Positions 46,253 through 57,810 of a stretch of 64,000 nucleotides of DNA are shown in pieces; position 1 is the first letter of the stretch, and every line of letters begins with the position of its first letter. The position numbers were made by a program, and so were the translations under genes. The stretch spans positions 58,922,925 to 58,986,924 of the forward strand of contig OY821772.1 in NCBI GenBank assembly GCA_963682175.1, written 5' to 3'. Below the pieces are notes generated by a model. That model did no database searches and was not told where the DNA came from. It saw only the letters and a program-made list of their open reading frames with translations. The DNA comes from Triglochin maritima (lineage: Eukaryota > Streptophyta > Magnoliopsida > Alismatales > Juncaginaceae).

Positions 46253-48130
46253 CTACTTTAAGTCCACATAGGTGCGGGAGTCCCTCAATAAATTCATGGT
46301 CAATTCACCCCTGACCGAGTGAAGTGTTTTGGGATCCCTTTCTTTCGTTGGGGAGACCTTTTGCATGAGAAACTTTATCCAGTACAAAACAAAAACACTG
46401 CAGTCGTTGCTCCCCGACATTTGTCTTTGGCACGTGTCCCTAAGGCATCTCAATGGTCAGACCACCTTTAGACGACTTCTCCAGTATTCACCGACGTCTT
46501 TGGCCGAACATTCATGTACGTCTACCGATTGTCGGGATTCTCATATGGAACTAGCTCCCTGGAGCAACTGTTGTAATGCATGATCTCCTCGTCCAAGCCA
46601 TTAACAACCACCAAAGTTCAGTGTGTTGCCAGCAACATTGGTTGTGCGTTGATGACCCTTCCAGGTTCCACGCCATTTAGTAATGGGGCGAGCCAAGCTT
46701 CAATGCTATGTCCCTGACCAGTCACGATTGAATCCGAATAGAAGTTTGGAATACTAATTACCTCTTGGGGGTACATTTTTATTTTTTGGCGCTCTTCCAG
46801 TACACAAAGCATACAGTCGATCACCTAGTTTGTGAAATCCATCTTCTTCGTAATGAGCTCCTTCGGGTCGGAATGTTTGAAGAAACATGAATCACTTATC
46901 CATACCGTCTCCCTTTGATTTTGTGTGGGTACAAACAAATTTAGTAGAATGTTCAGCTCATTGAGGCTCAACATGGTCAATGCATCCATGTCAATGTCTG
47001 GCTTTGTCTCTCGCGAGCGATGAGCCAACCTGAATTCATCCTCTGACCTCTTTCTTTTTTTGTTTAGGCTTCTCTGGATCCTTCTTTCTTCCATTTTCCG
47101 TTCCTCTTCCTTCTTTTTCTCCTTCAATTCATCTTCTTTTCTTGCGGCCATTGAGTGATGCCCTATGGCCCTCCACCTCCCCCTCCTGGCCTTCTCCTCC
47201 TCATTCTCCTCCTTTTCTTCCTCCTGCTCTCCTCTTCTCTTCTTTCTACCTCTCCTTTTGTTTCTCCTCCTCATTCTCTCTTCTTTCTCCCTCTCTTTCT
47301 CATTCTCCTCCTCTCTTTCCTTCTTCTCTCACCCTCTTTCTTTCTTTCTCAGCCTCCATCATCCTCTTATTCTTTGCTCTCTTATTCTCTCTTCTAACCC
47401 TTTCTCCTTCCTTCTCCGCCTCCCTCCTCCTCTTCTCGTCTTCTTTTCTCTTCTCTCCTCTTTTCTTCTCTTCTTCCCTCCTAATCTTCCCCTCTTCTCT
47501 CCTAGCCTATTCTATCTCTCCCCCCCTCTCTTTCTCCTTTTCCTCCTCTCTTCTCTTTCCCTCTCTCTTTCCTCCTCTTCCTCCCTCCTATTATCCTCCT
47601 CTCTTTCCTGCTCTCATTCGCTTTCCATATTCTCCTCTCTTCCCTCTTCTCCTTCATCTTCACCTTGTAGATCATATCCTCGAAGATATGCAATCTCTTC
47701 CTTCAGACTCTCATTCTCCTCCTGGTACTTCCTCAGCTCCCCATCGAGCCTCTTAACCTCATTAGTTGCCTCATTTAGGGCAACTTCAGCTTGCACTCAT
47801 TTCGTCTTGAGCCCAGCCAACTCCAACTCTTGAAGCAGTGGGTCCCGAGGGATGCTGCAGTCTCAATTATACCATTGGTTCAGTGCTTTTGGAAGGACCT
47901 TCGGTCTCCGTTCGTTTCGTTGGCTCGGGTTTTTTAGCCACACCAATGATTTCCTTCTCCTTCGGTGTAAGGCTTCGGGCTAGATTGAATTTGCCTTCGT
48001 AAATTTTGGAGAGGGTAATGTCACGTTCATCTCATCTCCTTAGAATGAGTCGTTTTCCAAACATTCTGGACCAACAGTTCCACCTTGGGGAGGCACCCAT
48101 TTTTGGCTCCTCCAAACATGAACTTCTCGC
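46253..48130 (-). pseudogene. ULP1-like cysteine protease ORF of the MULE, broken
   Basis: Minus-strand pieces: a coiled-coil segment (47614-47796: NEATNEVKRLDGELRKYQEE), a long Glu/Lys/Arg-rich stretch (46825-47690), a globular part ending DMDALTMLSLNELN, then MYPQEVISIPNFYSDS (46618-46824) and the protease C-terminus with GSNDCSVFVLYWIKFLMQ (46253-46453). The Cys of NDC sits where ULP1/SENP proteases have their nucleophile; the usual following Gly is Ser. Frames change at least three times, so it is a pseudogene. ULP1-like ORFs are known cargo of plant MULEs. The plus-strand Ser/Leu-rich ORFs at 47142-47833 are its antisense shadow. Confidence 0.8.
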
Positions 48131-48239
48131 GCAGCCACACCTACGAAGGACAAACCAAATGAAAATCTACAACTCTGAAAGGAACACACAGGTCTTGAAA
48201 TCAACAAGACGACATGTTAAAAAAGGACAGACAGAGAAT

Positions 48240-48400
48240 GTATAAAGGAAAACAAATAACTTAAAAAGGACAACACAATCCTTAAAAAGGACAACACAAC
48301 ACTTAAAAAGGACGAGCGAAGCGTTTCAGAAAAGACAAACAATAACATAAAAAGGATGAACCATTACGTAAAAAAGACGGACAATAACTATAAAAAATAG
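48240..48400 (-). repeat. Inverted, shorter array of the same units at the right side of the MULE
   Basis: The plus strand reads CTTAAAAAGGACAACACAAT repeatedly, the reverse complement of the TTGTCCTTTTTAAG unit. About six to eight units. With 45650-46190 it brackets the ULP1-like ORF in inverted orientation. Confidence 0.85.
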
Positions 48401-48413
48401 AAAGTCATGAATC

Positions 48414-48458
48414 GCGGTTCACACCCGTGTGCCTACACGGATCGCGGGTGTGAACCGC
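48414..48458. repeat. Perfect 14 bp inverted repeat (hairpin)
   Basis: GCGGTTCACACCCG (48414-48427) and CGGGTGTGAACCGC (48445-48458) around a 17 nt loop. It lies at the right edge of the MULE region, before the Nudix gene upstream sequence. It could be a transposon terminus or a small inverted-repeat element. Confidence 0.9.
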
Positions 48459-48666
48459 TATCCGAGTAGAATTCAATTTTTTTAATCCTAAAATTAAAAT
48501 TTTGTATTTTTTATTATATATAAAAATTAGGGCTCTATAAGTCTTTAACAAGTTAACATTAATCATATAACACCAAAAATATCAAAGGAAGTAAGTATAT
48601 AACTAACAAAAAGTCATAATCAAAAAACGAAAACGAAAAAAATAAAATCCGAAAGTCGTAGAAGCA

Positions 48667-49377
48667 ATGGTGTCGTTTCCCCGTGGTCCGATCCTCAACC
48701 CATCCTCAATCTCCCACCTCTTCCCGATGCGACCCCGCGGCGGCACCTCTTCCCCTTCCCCTCCCCTCTCCTTCTCCTCCCCGGAGTCCCTCTCGGCCTG
48801 GCTCCGCCCCCGCCTCCCGTCCACCACCTTCGCTCTCTGGGGCGTCCAACCGGGAACCAAAACCGTCCACAATCTCTTCTCCGAGCTCTCCCTCGGAGAG
48901 ACCTCCCTCACCCCTTCCCCTCCCCTCCTCCGCACTGTCCACGTCACCACCGTCCTCGTCCGCAACTCCTCCGGGATGTCCCTCCTCGAGTCCCACCAGC
49001 TCCTCTCCGATGGGACCCTCAGGACGAGGCTCCGGCCGCTTTCCGAGAAGATGCGCCCTGGGGAGACGGTCGAGGCCGCGGCGGTGAGGGCTGTGAGGGA
49101 GGAGCTGGGGGTGGTTGGGGTTAGGGTTGTGGAGGGGAGCTATCGGGTTAGGGTTGAGGAGAGGGGGTCAGCGTCGTACCCGGGGTTGCCGGCTAGGTAT
49201 GTACTGCACTCGGTGGAGGCGAAGGTGGAGGGGTTGCCGGAAGATGGGGAGTTCTCCACCGAGGAGGTTGGAGAGGGGTGTTTGGATGGGGAGAGGAGTG
49301 GGGAGATGGTGTTTGTTAAGAGGCATTTCTGGAAGTGGGTTTCCGAAGATGACGAAAAAACCGGTCGGGATTGCTGA
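48667..49377 (+). CDS. Nudix-like hydrolase domain protein, intronless
   Basis: 236 residues in a single GC-rich exon. The N-terminal part is Ser/Pro-rich (residues 1-50), then ALWGVQPGTKTVHNLF, RTVHVTTVLVRN and the Nudix-box region PLSEKMRPGETVEAAAVRAV plus REELGV (residues 124-149). Against GX5EX7REUXEEXGU, E133, R141, E145, E146 and G148 fit, but the first Gly is Glu (127) and the Glu after R141 is Ala (142), so catalysis may be changed or lost. Downstream ASYPGLPARYVLHSVEA and RHFWKWV look well conserved for a plant protein family. The substrate is unknown. The ATG at 48667 is supported because the duplicated remnant at 17267 keeps the same ATGGTGTCG context; a later Met at residue 21 is possible. 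It is the downstream neighbour of MED15. Confidence 0.82.
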   Translation: MVSFPRGPILNPSSISHLFPMRPRGGTSSPSPPLSFSSPESLSAWLRPRLPSTTFALWGVQPGTKTVHNLFSELSLGETSLTPSPPLLRTVHVTTVLVRNSSGMSLLESHQLLSDGTLRTRLRPLSEKMRPGETVEAAAVRAVREELGVVGVRVVEGSYRVRVEERGSASYPGLPARYVLHSVEAKVEGLPEDGEFSTEEVGEGCLDGERSGEMVFVKRHFWKWVSEDDEKTGRDC

Positions 49378-52300
49378 TCGGTTTCGGTTTTCAGATGCTG
49401 GTATGATTTGATTTGTTTTGTTTTTCATTATGATTGAAATGTGTTTCTGGTTCTGTGATTTTTAATTGTTGCTTGATTTGCGGATTCTTAGGATTTTTGC
49501 CTGAGTTGCGTCGGGTGGTGTTTTAGATTGAAGTTCTGTGGCAATAAGATAGTCTCCAACAATTTTGTGTCTCTCTGCTGCTTTGTACTGAAGATTGGGA
49601 AATTCTTTAATTACTATGATTTTACTGAAATGAGAAAGTATAATCCTGAGAGTTCGTGATTTTTATTTTATTTTGTTTTGGCACGGTTGGAAAAACCATA
49701 TCAGAATAAAAAACTGTACAAGGACATTCGGATTAGTCACGGCCAACTTAATCCAAAACAGAAGCAAAATATAGGTCACGGCCACCTGTGAAAACAAATT
49801 GAAAAAGAACAAACAGAAGTACAAATCAACTAAGACAGGCTGTCAACACACTCTTCAAGCAAGAGAATCCGGATGCGTCAGAGAAGCCACACGACCTACA
49901 CCAATCCCGCATCCGCATGAGAGTCCATAACATGATTCTGTGATGTGTCCAAGTTGAACGCAAAGTGAACTAAAACACACTAGTGGAGTTTTATTTTTTC
50001 AAATTTTATTTATTTACTGTCAGTCTAGCTTTGGCATAGCAAACCCTCAAAGCCAGATTGAACGAAACCAAAACTGTAGCCATTCCCAGACTAATTGATT
50101 CTTTGGTATATTAGGCCTTGCTGGTTCATTCAACCAACTGATTCTGGTTCAAGGATATAGGAAATAGTATCAATGCTTAGGAGAGAAGAATAAGATTACT
50201 TGTAGTTGCAGTGAAGATTTTGCTTGGTAAGGTTGCTATCAAGGTGGGAAAATATCAACTTTACGGCGGCAAACCTGGAAATCGTGTCGTGTTCGTGTAC
50301 TATCGTGTAAGACAGTTATGTAGTCGTGTTAGGATTTCGTGTTATGGCGTTAAGCACAATTTGAAGAAAAATTCATCATGTTTAGATTGAAACTAGTTAA
50401 GTGTCATGTTATATTGTCATTTTTCTTTCTAATTAACATATTAATTGACCATTATCAGGTAAAAAATAATTGATTACCTAACAAAAGATGTCATTCGTGT
50501 CAGTTTCATGTAAAAAACTAAAATATCATGTAATCGTGTCGTGTTCGTGTCAAATAGTGTATTAATTTGTTTATGTTTATATCTTCATAAATCATCATAA
50601 TAATGCATTTCAACCACACAAAAAATTCATGTCGTGTCGTGTAAAAATTGTGTCACCATATCGTGTCGTGTCAGAAATTACCAGTCCTTGTCGTCTTTAC
50701 CCAAATGACCAGAACTCCTCAATAGAGAGTCCATTGCTTCTGCTTCTTTTGTGAATTCGGCTCTGGATTTTGGTTACAAAGTTGCTATTTTTAAAACCCT
50801 TTACATGGATGGTGTTTTTTGGAGGAAGCATAGTAACTATTTTGGTACATAGTTTTCTTGATTTCCATTGAGAATTTTGAAAGCTTCAAGTTTTTTATAC
50901 CTGAAGATTTTTCTTGTTTACGATTGATATCAAATAGGGAAGCTTGCTGTTGATTTACTTTCGAAAGAACATGGGATGGGCAAGGTTGAATATGCGCAGA
51001 CCCTAGGATTGGACTGAGATATCTAGCTGAACTGAAATGTGGTCTCTGTTCATTACTCAAAGTGGTACTAGTCAGAAGTCAGTTCAGTTTTGAAATTGTA
51101 TAGCCGTAGACTATGCTTCCATGTTGTCCTACCAGCCACAAACCAAAAAAACACAACATATATACGTATATGCATTATGCATATGTATCGTGTTAGTATG
51201 AATTTTAAGGGTTTAATTTTTGTCCACCAATTAGTTTGGAATCAAAGGTTTTGTTGTTGTAGATAATTCCAACACTTAAATTCATCAACTAAATTTACTT
51301 TCCTTGCTCCTTTCATTTGGAAACATCTTTTGCTAAAAATTGCTTTTAATCTTAAATTTGTGCTTGTGAGAACCAAGTTAAAGCAATCAATAGACGATTA
51401 TGTCATAAATAATCATAAGTTATGTTATACAGGAGCATTGTGTGGCAATAGGAGTGCCATCAGCCCACCGATTACATATTTATGACACTGTAACTTCTCT
51501 TAATAGGTGATGAAGAAATCACTTAATAGGTGAAATTTTCTATTTTCTATGGAAAATTTTGAGAGGAACAGATGGTAGATGATGATTATATTCACAAGTT
51601 CATAGCGTAAAGACTTGAAAAATCAGTATCTTGTCTGCTCAGATATTGATATATTTGATTAACGCTGGAGGCTTTCGTGGACTTAGGCTAACCTAAAGAA
51701 TTTTGAATATGAAAAACAAGAATGCATATTATTTAATCCCATTTGAAAAACAAAATGTTAAGCATTTGAAGTGAGAAAAACAGGAGGCTTTCAACCAAGA
51801 TGTGCATAGGTGCCCACAGTCTTATTCTTCCGTCCAACAGTTTTCATTGTAGTGGTCTTGTGGAGCTTATAATTATTTTGTCTCTTTTCATGAAGAGAAA
51901 GCCGTCAAGCTAGCCGAAGTAAAGAATATTGAATGGTTTTAGTTTGAATTGGCTTCTATTGAAACGTGAGCTCTTGGGATTTTTAAAAGCCAACTTACGT
52001 GGCTTGTTCAACTCTTTTTGTTTGCCTATTTTGATCACCATCATGTGATATTCAGTTGCGTGATTCTTTCATGTGAGCTTAATGGGGAAAGGTAGGGACT
52101 TCCCAGCAGGTGTGGAATTGGCAGAAGTGGGTAATTTTTCCATTTACGAATTGCTTGCTAACGGTTCTTCTAGTGTAATATTTTGATGTTTATATTTATT
52201 ATGTTTTCAGTTAACCAATGGTCTTACTACCAACCATAAAATATGCATGTTGTTGTGAACTTGCGTTTTTCTCTCTTGGAACAGTGGACGCTAATGTGAG

Positions 52301-53310
52301 CCCTCGCAATTCGGAAATTTCCTAAGTTGCATGTAATTATTTCTAGAAATTAATGGAAATATTCATGCCCCTCAGCCACTAAGGTATTCTTTTCAATGAT
52401 TAACTGCCATCTTTGGGACCCATTTTGATCCCTCATCTCTATATCGTGTGGGTTCGGCAGGGTTCTGTTTGATTCTCGCTTGTTCTTAGCATCTTTTCTT
52501 TGCATCTATTACCCACGTCGGACTCTTGTAGAATGGATTCGCTCTGTTGGGGTGGCATCTCCTTTTTTAAATCCTGAGATATGATTGAACTTGGTTTAAA
52601 TTTCATAAATTATGATGTATTTATTTATTTTATCTATTATACTAGTCATTCCATTTTAAATCTCAAACATCCGATTGAGATTGTTTAGATTTGATCATGA
52701 TGTTCACTATCTCAAGGCAAGAAATCAGCATCATGAGCCGGTGGTGTTCACTTGTTGTTATCCCGGAGCATTTAAAATGTTTTCACGCTTTACATGAGAA
52801 ATGTAATTTTTGGGTTTCTGTCCTTTCGGGATCCTATTCGTTACTTGCTCTACATAGCCAATGTTACGTTGACGTGATGTAGTTTGAGGAAATCGTTACC
52901 CGGCAAGAAATTTTCCCAATTTTGACTCCCGTCGTTACCATATAAAGGTTGATAGCTACTGAGTTGTTTACTTGGTAAGAATGTACAGTGTATATAGGTT
53001 TCATGAATTACAATTACCATGCTGGGACAAATGCGATTTGTGTGTAAGACGACTTATACTTTGTTTCACCGAACTTGTGTGATTCTACCATTCCCCGAGT
53101 ATGCCTTTCAAGTTTCATAATATAAAACTGAGAGGACAAAGGGGATCTTCACCCTCATCATTGCCATGCACACCAAAAAATTGAAGTTTCTCAAATCAAA
53201 CCATCACTAGCTACTCCACAAATATACAGAAGACAAGTGGAAATTCTTCAATTGCAGTAGGATTCTCGAATTACCACCACATCTTGACACAAACATCTAC
53301 ATTCGACTCA
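49378..53310. other. Intergenic DNA, no gene recognised
   Basis: AT-rich sequence with many stops in all frames. The only structured part is the GTCGTGT-rich repeat at 50276-50690. The short ORFs at 50791-51060 and 52691-52882 have no recognisable domain. Confidence 0.6.
50276..50690. repeat. GTCGTGT-rich dispersed repeat, unclassified
   Basis: Both ends are rich in TCGTGTCGTGT (50282 and about 50631, 50660). The right end read in reverse begins CTGGTAATTTCTGACACGAC, and the left reads CTGGAAATCGTGTCGTG. It is flanked by ordinary sequence. It could be a non-autonomous DNA element, but no TSD was established. Confidence 0.45.
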
Positions 53311-53931
53311 TCAAACACTAGTGGAACACTGAACTCCCTCCATGGAGCTCAAAGTTCCCTGTTGGAACCCCATCACTGCAACACAATTCACGTCAATATG
53401 ATACCAACCAGAGATCCAGCTTCCAACCTTCCATCTGAGGCCCCCATCCACCTTTATCTTAACAACAATCTTCCCCACCACCTGATCCCGACTAACCTCG
53501 TAACCGAATGAGGCCGACACTGGCACTTCGACCCCATAAAGGAACGCAGAGAGCACGTTGGTGTCCTCATGTCCTTGGTAGAACGGAGGAATGCTTGACT
53601 CGGAGGTGATTTGTTGACCTTTGTAGGAGGCGTAGGCTCGGAGTTTGTCGTAGTAAATGCCTACATGAGTGTTGGGGTTCTTGGAAGCTATGGTGAATTG
53701 GATGGTGGAGTTGAGGGTGCTCGGGGACGTGAGGCGAAGTTGGTATATTCCAGCGTCGGTGAGGTGAAATTGCGGTTTGGAGGGGTGAAGGGTGAGCCAA
53801 ATGAGGGCCGCGGCGGAGAGAATGGAGAGGAGAGTGGTGGAGATGGAACAAACGAGCCTCTTGCTTGGCTTCTTCACGTTCAGTCCTTGCCTTGCACAGT
53901 GTTTGGGAGATGTTGGTAAGTAGAGAGACAT
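53311..53931 (-). CDS. NDR1/HIN1-like protein (LEA-2 domain, membrane-anchored)
   Basis: 206 residues, single exon. A short cytoplasmic N-terminus ending KKPSKR is followed by one membrane segment (about residues 26-48) and then the LEA-2 (WHy) domain: KPQFHLTDAGIYQL, SKNPNTHVGIYYDKL (the NPN motif at 85-87), SIPPFYQGHEDTNVL, GKIVVKIKVDGGLRWKVG and a closing W-Y-H-I-D-V-N-C. Length and motif order match the plant NHL family, plasma-membrane proteins linked to pathogen and stress responses in known members. The function of this member is not known from sequence. The start is the first ATG, and the N-terminal length is typical. It stands alone on minus, with no clear operon-like partner. Confidence 0.92.
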   Translation of the reverse strand: MSLYLPTSPKHCARQGLNVKKPSKRLVCSISTTLLSILSAAALIWLTLHPSKPQFHLTDAGIYQLRLTSPSTLNSTIQFTIASKNPNTHVGIYYDKLRAYASYKGQQITSESSIPPFYQGHEDTNVLSAFLYGVEVPVSASFGYEVSRDQVVGKIVVKIKVDGGLRWKVGSWISGWYHIDVNCVAVMGFQQGTLSSMEGVQCSTSV

Positions 53932-54888
53932 TGATTTGGGATAGGGAGCGTTTGGTTTGGTTGTGTAGAAGTGTTTGTGTTGGGAATTCGATGGTTATAA
54001 AAGAGTGGAACGTACGTGGGGATGGACACGTACGCTTGTTTCGAATAAGATAGGAATAAGGGAATATACATGTTCCAATATGGAATTTACAAGAGTATAT
54101 ATGTAATTTAGCTACATATAAATTTATAAGAAAAATAATCAGTCGAAAAGAGATTTCGATGAGACCATGAGAGTGTGAGACATGGTTTATGATCTCTAAT
54201 TAAAAAAAAATCATATATGTGTAGATGAAAATTTTGTTATAGACATGTTTTGGTTTTATTTTGGCAAAAGCAAGATATCATGTGGATTACTTTTGACTGG
54301 AGAGGATCCACCAGGTAGAGCTTTGACGTAGAGGTTACAGGGGTACACAGAATCTTATTGGCAGTTTATCACCCTATCATGTTACATCTTTGTGGTGAAG
54401 TGGGGCACATCCACTAGAGGATTGATCCAATAAAAACCATCATCGAGAAACGAAAAGTAGTGACAGAATTGAAGAAATAACACGAATTTGGTAGATTTCC
54501 GTAAATCATCTTTGAAAAAATGCTATCACTTTCGATTTGTACGTAGTAGAAGTTCTAATTCTAGTTCTAACATAAATTGCATGCATAGGAACAACTTATG
54601 GCCAGTTGGACATATTTTATTGTATTGTTGGCGGCATATTATTAGTAGGAGAACGAGGAATGTTGGTGGATATATCCCACCACAGCATGTCAATTTGAGA
54701 GAGAGATTCGGGTATATCTTGGTCTATTAGGTTGGAGAAGATTGATTGGTGAGGTCCCACCACCACCTTTAGTAGTTCACGAAAAAGTAATGTGTGCTCC
54801 ATAGAAAGAATTACACTACTGATCAAGTGATGTGGAAGTAACACTTGCACCACCAAAAAAAGATTAAAAGAGATGCTTGAGTGGAGAG
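53932..54888. other. Upstream region of the NHL gene, nothing else recognised
   Basis: AT-rich DNA with no coding pattern beyond chance ORFs. It ends at the TSD of the hAT MITE. Confidence 0.5.
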
Positions 54889-54896
54889 GGTATGAG

Positions 54897-55458
54897 TAGG
54901 GGTGAAACTTTGTGTCCGAAATCCGTCAATCCGACCGATTCCGTATTCGAAATCAAAAAAATTATCCGAGAAAAAAAAATCCGCAACCGAATTTGTATTC
55001 GGATATAAACATCCGTAAAAAAACGAAACGAATATGGATATTGGTACATCCGATTCGAATAATATCCGGTTCGTATTTTATATGCACATATAAATAAAAA
55101 TAAAAAATATATACAATATATATGAATTAAATTATGTTATTTATATTATATTTAATATTTTTTCATGTAGGCAGAAAATAAAGGCTGAAATTTATTCTTG
55201 TTTAGATCAATCAAAAAATGTTTTTAAGTCTATTTGGATTTTTTATTGAATTCAGATATCCTAATTCGGAATGGATTTTAAACTTAATTCGGATGCGAAT
55301 TTATTCGAATTCGGATCCGAATTCGACGGATACGAATTCGGATTCCTTTCTCATACATTCGGTCGGATTCGGATTCGGATTCGGATTCGAGAAAAAAAAA
55401 CGGATACGAATTCGGATACTGGCAGATCCGCTTCGTATCCGCTCCGTTTTCACCCCTA
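54897..55458. mobile_element. hAT-type MITE, 562 bp
   Basis: The ends TAGGGGTGAAAC and GTTTTCACCCCTA are inverted, and the 8 bp TSD GGTATGAG is perfect (54889-54896, 55459-55466). The interior has repeated TCGGATTCGGATTC-type sequence. Confidence 0.95.
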
Positions 55459-55466
55459 GGTATGAG

Positions 55467-56460
55467 TGGTCAGTGGAGAAGGTTATTACTCATTGGTGTC
55501 TTAGATACCGCCAGAAAATAATCAGGGTGCAGTTAGGGTTTCATGACGTGAAGTCAAAGTTGACAGATATTGGAATCCAACAATTATATTGTCATATATA
55601 TACACTTACACGCTCATTTTCTATTTTATTTTGAAAGCAGAAATATGAAGTATAATATTTATGCATTTTTTTCTAACAAAAAATGTCATATAGAAAACCC
55701 AAAAAATATTATTTTGCTAGAACCATCTTAATGGGCAAGCAATGCACAAATTACAACAAAAAAGGGTTACCGTAAAAGATGTGTATCTGGATTAGTTGGG
55801 TGGTAATATGATGCTAGTTTGATGTGAACCTAAATTCATAACAATCTCTGGTTTGTAGGATCCAATTATGCAAACTACCATAATGATTAAAATTAAACTT
55901 ACTATATATCGAGAAAAAAACGTTGGCTTGTTTAAATCTACATGCATTGTCAGTTTTCATTGTTTCAACAAGGAAATCGAGATAATAATTATTAACTTCA
56001 TGTATTATTGAGTTGGGTTGTGAGAGTAGCTTTTCAAAGCTGATTATTGATCGATAGACGTTGCATGCATGAGGACAAGAGAAGGTATGAGAGTGTTTGA
56101 TCTCTAGAAGACTTTATGGTGGTGGAGGAATCGTCAAGTTGAAGCTATAATGCTGTTCATTAGAGTGGGGCACATGTATGGGGATGAATATGAGTTTGGT
56201 TGTTCTAAAGTGCACCTTCTTTGTTGTTGTCTAATAAAGTTTGGAGTCTGGTTCGGTCGATTAGGTGAGAGAGTGGTCGTGGATGGCTAAAACTTCCACT
56301 TTTTCACCCACCTCTAAATCTTGTTACTGAGATTTATATAGTACTTGTCATCTCATTTTAAAGCCCTTTTGAAGTGTTTGTAATGATTGCAGTTGTCCCC
56401 CCCTCTTGTAGAAGTTAGGTATTAATGGTCTTAACACTAACAAACGCAAAATCTCACCAT
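55467..56460. other. Intergenic DNA, nothing recognised
   Basis: No gene, repeat array or clear element was seen. Confidence 0.5.
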
Positions 56461-56590
56461 TGTTACGGGAGTTATTTGCTTGGTGCACCTCCGAAGTGAA
56501 GTAATTAGAGTTATGCACTCGTATTTCAACTATTTTTCTAGGTGTACCTGCATTTCCATCTTATTTGCTTGTATGCACCTTTGTCGTTAG

Positions 56591-56882
56591 TATGGTCGTA
56601 AATGGGGCGAGTTAAACTCACAATTTCACCCAAGTTAATGAGGGTTGCAGTCAAAAAACCCTTACCCGTCAACCCACCACATGCTTAATAAGTGGGACAA
56701 GTTGCAATTATCTCTCAAACTGCCACGTTCAAAATTGTACGGAATATTCTAAATTACAAAAAACAACTAAAGTCTCAACTCATTCAACGTATTTAACCCG
56801 CTTAATCCACCCTTATGTGAGGATGGTAGCGGCTGTTAAACTTTTCCCTGTCTCGCCCCGCTCCATCCCATTTACATCCCTA
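56591..56882. mobile_element. hAT-type MITE (degenerate), nested
   Basis: The left TATGGTCGTAAATGGGGCGAG and right CTCGCCCCGCTCCATCCCAT plus TTACATCCCTA are inverted. The flanks GTCGTTAG and GCCATTAG match at six of eight bases. Confidence 0.65.
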
Positions 56883-57091
56883 GCCATTAGTGAGGCTCAC
56901 TCATTCACTGTTTCCGTCCAACGTTGTCAGGAATTTTGCAAATTAAATCTCAAAAAATTATAATATCCTTCATATCAAAAACTAAAAGAAAGAAAAAATC
57001 ATAAAATAACCAAACACTAATCTTCCTCCCCCTCGCCAACACACCTCCCCCTCCTCTCCATAGTCTCTCTCTCATGTCCAACCCTTCTCCC

Positions 57092-57523
57092 TAGGGGGTG
57101 ACAATGGGTATCTTGAACCCGTCAAACCAAACCGAATTTGGTGGTACCGAACCGGAACCAAGTCGGGGTAAAACGGATATGGGTCGGATCTGGTTATCCA
57201 ACTTCAGAACCGACCTGATTCTAGTTCTAGCTTCTAGAACCATATCCATATCCGAAACCGAGGTATTATTATAATAAAAAAATTAACCCTAATAAGTTGT
57301 AAAAAATGGAGAAAAAACAATTTGTACATGTAAAAATTGAAAATTTTACAGGTTTGGTACCGGATCTGGTTCTAGGTACCTACGATCCCATCGAATCCAG
57401 TATCCAGTTCTGGATAACCAAGTTGGAAACCGACCGGGATCTGGTTCGATTCTGGGTACCCAGGTAGAATACGGATCCAGTCCCGGTCCTCCCAATACTG
57501 GAACCGGTCCGTTGTCATCCCTA
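57092..57523. mobile_element. hAT-type MITE, 432 bp, nested
   Basis: The ends TAGGGGGTGACAA and TTGTCATCCCTA are inverted, with a perfect 8 bp TSD CTTCTCCC (57084-57091, 57524-57531). Confidence 0.93.
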
Positions 57524-57689
57524 CTTCTCCCTCACTCAATCTCTCCGTTCCAATCTCCCACACTCTCTCAAATCTCCCATGGCCTCCCCAATCTTCTCTC
57601 GCACACCACCACACCGTCATCGACGATGACGACTACTCCGCCCCTAGTCTTGCCTTCTCCCCCACACCACCACCACACCTACTTTCCAT

Positions 57690-57810
57690 CGCTACTAGAA
57701 AAATAGGCTTCACCGACGGATATATATTCGTCGGTGCAGTATTTATCGGTGTATATTTAAGTGCACCGACAGATATTGTCCTTTGTCGGTGGTTAGATAC
57801 ATCGACAGAT
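57690..57810. mobile_element. CACTA-like end fragment
   Basis: CGCTACTAGAAAAATAGGCT then CACCGACGG ... CGTCGGTG resembles the CACTACTAGAAAAA ... CCGACGG termini of eudicot CACTA elements, with further GTCGGTG inverted copies. Only one end is evident. The purine-rich tract 57870-58080 lies beside it. Confidence 0.5.

Larger units (their letters stand above)
42417..48480. mobile_element. Decayed Mutator-like element (FAR1 transposase plus ULP1-like ORF)
   Basis: Placed between the end of MED15 copy 2 homology and the start of Nudix upstream homology (48530). It contains a broken FAR1-type transposase on + and a ULP1-like protease ORF on -. This combination is known from Kaonashi-type plant MULEs. 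Terminal inverted repeats and a 9 bp TSD were not found, so the outer boundaries are inferred from the flanking homologies. The segment 42417-42900 has no recognised content. Confidence 0.65.

Noticed and set aside
47142..47833. Two long plus-strand Ser/Leu/Pro-rich ORFs that look like membrane or signal-rich proteins
   Set aside because: They are the complement of the Glu/Lys/Arg-rich ULP1-like ORF on minus; CT-rich DNA is open in several frames.
48683..49087. Ser/Pro-rich plus-strand ORF and Gly/Glu-rich minus-strand ORFs over the Nudix gene
   Set aside because: Shadows of a GC-rich exon; the Nudix frame alone has conserved motifs.
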